This document shows positions 63,370-64,000 of a stretch of DNA of 64,000 bases, piece by piece (the stretch's first letter is position 1; the number at the start of each line of letters is the position of its first letter). A model generated the notes under the pieces. The model had not been told where the DNA came from. It saw only the letters and a list, made by a program, of their open reading frames with translations, and did no database searches. A program made the translations under genes and the position numbers. The stretch is from Vibrio sp. VB16 (GTDB lineage Bacteria; Pseudomonadota; Gammaproteobacteria; Enterobacterales; Vibrionaceae): assembly GCF_015594925.2 (NCBI RefSeq), contig NZ_CP087590.1:2232001-2296000 (forward strand), written 5' to 3'.

Positions 63370-64000
63370 TGATTCTGCTCTTCTAATAATTTATTGCTAC
63401 GGAATTTTAAAGCCTCAACATCCTTTGCGTCATCTACGATATGCATTTTCTTGTGGCAATTGGGGCACAATGCGACTGTGTTTTCAGCTGTATCGTCACC
63501 ATCTTTGGAAAGCCAAACGATATGATGTGTCTCGAGATAAGGCTCGCCTTTAGCATTTTTAAACGGCGCCGGCTGTAAACAGAGTTGGCATTGGCCCTTA
63601 GCTAGGCGTTTAGCCAACTCTGCTACCCAAACATTTCGTTCATAGCTGGTGGATTGCTGTTGATAGCGCGTAGCGGTTGTTCCACCTTTTCCTGCCAAAG
63701 CCTTGAGCTCTTCAAGTGTTAGCCTCTTAGCTTTACGAACTCGGACGCTCTCAACGTTGTCGCGATCTTGTTTTCTGACCTGACGTTCACCTGATGCAAG
63801 CTTTAAAGGGAAGATATATGCCTTTCTTGGATTACCTTGTTCATCATCTTGCGTTTCCGAGTACGGTTCACCGTCGAGAACGACTTCGCCAACATAGGTA
63901 TATTCTTGGTCCTTAAATACCTCGAACAGGTGAACAGCGACGCCGTTAGTTCTCGATTCAGCCAGAGTTTTATTCTGCTTAAACGTTAGGCTTTGATCGC
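63366..64000 (-). CDS. HNH endonuclease, 5' end outside the window
   Basis: The frame is open to the right edge, so the N-terminus is missing. The C-terminal HNH zinc domain is clear: CQLCLQPAP, LETHHIVWLSKDGDD and ALCPNCHKKMH. The visible upstream part (LTFKQNKTLAESRTNGVAVH, then YVGEVVLDGEPYSETQDDE) has the character of an SRA/PUA-like DNA-binding domain found in HNH enzymes that recognise modified bases. That is an inference from pattern only. A TTG at about 63698 could serve as a start but would cut off this domain. The stop overlaps the NUDIX start (ATGA). Confidence 0.75.
   Translation of the reverse strand, partial: DQSLTFKQNKTLAESRTNGVAVHLFEVFKDQEYTYVGEVVLDGEPYSETQDDEQGNPRKAYIFPLKLASGERQVRKQDRDNVESVRVRKAKRLTLEELKALAGKGGTTATRYQQQSTSYERNVWVAELAKRLAKGQCQLCLQPAPFKNAKGEPYLETHHIVWLSKDGDDTAENTVALCPNCHKKMHIVDDAKDVEALKFRSNKLLEEQNQ

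Overview
The window looks like a chromosome segment from a marine gamma-proteobacterium, most likely Vibrionaceae. The grounds are fadA, fadB and fabV of the gamma-proteobacterial type, a DUF3360 transporter, a DUF2797 protein, a REP-associated (RAYT) transposase with its end repeats, and 3' fragments that match my recollection of Vibrio tRNA-Ser(GGA). No complete RNA gene was found.

Layout. 1-8.8 kb: ordinary core-type genes (the end of an FtsX/LolD-type ABC exporter, a YeeE/YedE sulfur transporter, an HD-domain protein, a GlxA-type regulator, a GGDEF-EAL protein, and an Lrp regulator divergent from a nucleoside-gate membrane protein). 8.8-10.5 kb: a RAYT gene followed by a 250-bp tandem duplication of its own 3' end. 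10.5-14.9 kb: a membrane sensor fused to a DUF294 nucleotidyltransferase, and a DUF3360 transporter behind a structured leader. 14.9-15.3 kb: a short non-autonomous derivative of the RAYT element. 15.7-20.7 kb: an AT-rich set of porin, Fe-S/FMN/FAD enoate-reductase-like enzyme, enoyl-CoA hydratase and small membrane protein. 21.1-28.5 kb: CoA-transferase, fadB and fadA, a divergent AraC regulator and a Ter/FabV reductase. On paper this set can run beta-oxidation in either direction between acetyl-CoA and short acyl-CoAs. 28.6-30.8 kb: a decayed IS3 copy, DUF2797 and an EamA protein.

31.0-42.4 kb is an 11.4-kb island bounded by two 101-bp direct repeats (about 93% identical by eye). Each repeat carries the 3' end of a tRNA-Ser gene plus its terminator. 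Inside are an AraC regulator, a DeoR regulator, a Ugp-like ABC importer with a co-transcribed calcineurin-type phosphodiesterase, and a large lipoprotein phosphatase. Three of the promoters share a striking operator: 10-bp direct repeats running into a -35/-10 pair with 17-bp spacing. They probably form one regulon for phosphorylated or phosphodiester substrates.

42.6 kb to the right edge is a defence island, all on the minus strand. The first block (54.5 to 42.6 kb) is a tightly overlapping eight-gene type I restriction-modification operon: HTH, HsdM, an unrecognised Cys/His protein, a second HsdM, HsdS, HsdR, an ABC-type ATPase with a TOPRIM-like C-terminus, and a methylase-specificity fusion. 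The second block (64 to 54.7 kb) is a compact set: HNH endonuclease, NUDIX hydrolase, DUF2075 ATPase with an N-terminal PD-(D/E)XK motif, DUF6361, PLD-family protein and a large SF2 helicase. I cannot match the second block to a named defence system, and it is the best candidate for something undescribed.
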